64,000 nt of DNA from assembly GCA_023407575.1 (NCBI GenBank), contig JAEYLX010000018.1:62001-126000 (forward strand), given 5' to 3'. Shown here piece after piece: positions 62,484 through 64,000 of the stretch. The notes under the pieces are model-generated. The model was given only the letters and a program-made list of their open reading frames with translations. It searched no databases and had not been told where the DNA came from. Each line of letters starts with the position of its first letter. Position 1 is the stretch's first letter. The translations under genes and the position numbers were made by a program. This stretch comes from Bacillota bacterium (GTDB lineage: Bacteria; Bacillota; Clostridia; Lachnospirales; Lachnospiraceae).

Positions 62484-63594
62484 GTGGTTGAACTAGATCA
62501 ATACAAGTACACATTATCAACTTATGAGAAACCATTGTCTGAAGTGGGGGATTCACTTTGACCTCGCTAAAAAAAGTGATAGAGTCAAAGAAATAGAACA
62601 GACCATGGAAGAGCCTGGCTTTTGGGATAATGCCGATAAAGCACAGGGGTTCATGAAAGAGCTTAAAAACTTAAAAGATACAATAGATGAGTACCAACAT
62701 TTAACAGTTAGATTTGAAGATGTTCAGACTTTAATTCAGATGGGTTATGAAGAAAATGACGAAAGTCTACTTCCCGAAATAGAAGAAGCTATGGATATTT
62801 TCATACAGGATCTGGATCAGTTAAGGCTTCGAACATTGTTGTCCGGTGAATATGATAAGTATAATGCAATACTTACACTTCATGCAGGTGCAGGTGGAAC
62901 AGAAAGCTGCGACTGGGCTAGTATGCTTTGCCGAATGTATCAGCGATGGGCAGACAAGAAAGGCTTTACCACAGAAATGATTGATTTTCTGGATGGTGAA
63001 GAGGCAGGACTTAAATCAGTAACCTTACAAATTAATGGTGTAAATGCATATGGATACTTGAAATCAGAACGAGGAGTTCATCGTCTTGTTCGAATTTCAC
63101 CCTTTAATGCAGCTGGTAAACGTCAAACATCTTTTGTTTCCTGCGATGTAATGCCGGATATAGAAGAGGATATGGGAATTGAAATTAATGATGAGGACTT
63201 AAGGATTGATACGTATCGTTCCAGTGGAGCGGGTGGTCAGCACGTTAATAAGACTTCATCAGCAATTCGTATCACACACCTACCAACGAATATTGTGGTT
63301 CAGTGTCAGAATGAGCGTTCCCAGTTACAGAATAAAGACAGGGCAATGAAGATGCTGAAAGCTAAGCTGTATTTATTAAAGCAGCAAGAAAATTTGGAGA
63401 AGATCTCCGGCATTCGTGGTGAGATAAAAGACATTGCATGGGGGAGTCAAATTAGATCCTATGTTATGCAGCCCTATACCTTAGTTAAAGATCACAGAAC
63501 CAATGAAGAGGTTGGAAATGCCATTCAGGTATTGGATGGGAATCTGGATCCCTTCATTAATGCTTATTTAAAATGGAGTACACAAAACGTATAA
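62484..63594 (+). CDS. prfB: Peptide chain release factor 2, with programmed +1 frameshift
   Basis: GTG at 62484 (AAGAGGTGATTAC upstream) reads 25 codons ending GGGGATTCACTT and then TGA (62559-62561). Skipping T at 62559 continues GAC CTC GCT to 63594, a 369-residue RF2. This is the classic autoregulatory frameshift: CTT TGA C with a GGGGG Shine-Dalgarno-like stretch before it. Motifs: SPF in RISPFNAAG for UGA/UAA recognition, and GGQ in SSGAGGQHVNKTSSAIR for hydrolysis. Confidence 0.95.
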
Positions 63595-63623
63595 CATAGC
63601 ATATTTCCATAAGGAGGATTACT

Positions 63624-64000
63624 ATGCAGGGAACAAAACAGGCAATATTTATGCTTGGAGATGAAGAGTATGGTTTTGATATTATGGATGTAAATATTAT
63701 TGAGAAGATAGTTCCTGTAGAGCCTGTAGCCGCACTTCCAAAGAATATTAAAGGTATTATTAGACTTAGAGGAGAAGTGATTCCTGTCTATAGTCTAAGA
63801 AGAAAATTCGGTATGGAAGAAGTGGAAGCAGATCTTGATTCTCGTTTTATTCTTACAACCTCCAATGGTATACCCACTGCTTATGAAGTTGATCAGATGA
63901 AAGAAATTGTTCAGTTTGAACAGGATCAGATCTTTGAAGTGCCTATGATTTTTGAGGGAAAAGATACTTCCTATATGAAAGCTGTTTCTAATCATCAGGA
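63624..64000 (+). CDS. cheW: Chemotaxis coupling protein CheW (3' partial)
   Basis: The frame runs from ATG at 63624 (AAGGAGGATTACT upstream) out of the window, at least 125 residues. The CheW fold is visible: FMLGDEEYGFDIMDVNIIEK, then LPKNIKGIIRLRGEVIPVYS and the VDQMKEIVQF strand. It links chemoreceptors to CheA. No CheV receiver domain is seen in the part present. Confidence 0.85.
   Translation, partial: MQGTKQAIFMLGDEEYGFDIMDVNIIEKIVPVEPVAALPKNIKGIIRLRGEVIPVYSLRRKFGMEEVEADLDSRFILTTSNGIPTAYEVDQMKEIVQFEQDQIFEVPMIFEGKDTSYMKAVSNHQ

Overview
The window reads as chromosomal DNA of an AT-rich, Gram-positive, motile clostridium. This is an inference from low GC content, strong AAGGAGG-type ribosome binding sites, T-box and THF riboswitches, Bacillus-like gene order around mbl-flhO-flhP, comFC-yvyF and hpf-secA-prfB, a PPi-dependent phosphofructokinase, and flagellar and chemotaxis genes. 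A Lachnospiraceae member close to Lachnoclostridium (Clostridium) phytofermentans fits best, but no database was consulted.

Positions 1-23907 are phage-derived and all on the + strand. Two complete or near-complete contractile-tail baseplate/fibre modules of the PBSX (xkd) type lie head to tail. Module 1 (1-7012) enters the window at the end of its tape measure gene and runs through XkdP, Q, R, S, T and U-like proteins, a 703-residue fibre, a small fibre-associated protein and XkdX. Module 2 (7626-22483) starts at connector genes, then has sheath, tube, a tail assembly chaperone with a -1 frameshift site, tape measure and its own diverged baseplate and fibre set. It carries three extra genes between XkdT and XkdU. 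One lysis cassette (22585-23907: XhlA-like protein, LLH-type holin, C40 endolysin) follows. No terminase, portal, capsid or integrase gene is visible. Module 1 has no lysis genes and module 2 has no head genes. The layout resembles two tail modules, or tailocins, sharing one lysis cassette, or two prophages fused by deletion.

Positions 23908-38120 hold accessory and metabolic genes. They include an Ig-like secreted protein, an XRE regulator, a tryptophan T-box followed by a trpXYZ-type ABC importer, a THF riboswitch followed by an ECF folate S component, pfp, a SleB-type cell-wall hydrolase, plsC, a primary sigma factor, a T-box-controlled decayed trpB relic and a WYL regulator. A 246-bp MITE-like element sits between trpX and trpY.

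Positions 38212-43297 are the str operon (rpsL, rpsG, fusA, tuf) with a consensus promoter and a strong terminator. Positions 44088-54914 mix cell-shape (mbl), flagellar (flhO, flhP, rod-binding protein, yvyF, yjfB-like), repair (recD2), competence-type (comFC), RNA-binding (cvfB), thioesterase and methyltransferase genes. Positions 55070-64000 carry trxB, a C40 cell-wall hydrolase, a PilZ protein, a cluster of DnaA boxes upstream of hpf, a repeat-rich hpf-secA spacer, secA, prfB with its programmed +1 frameshift, and the start of cheW.
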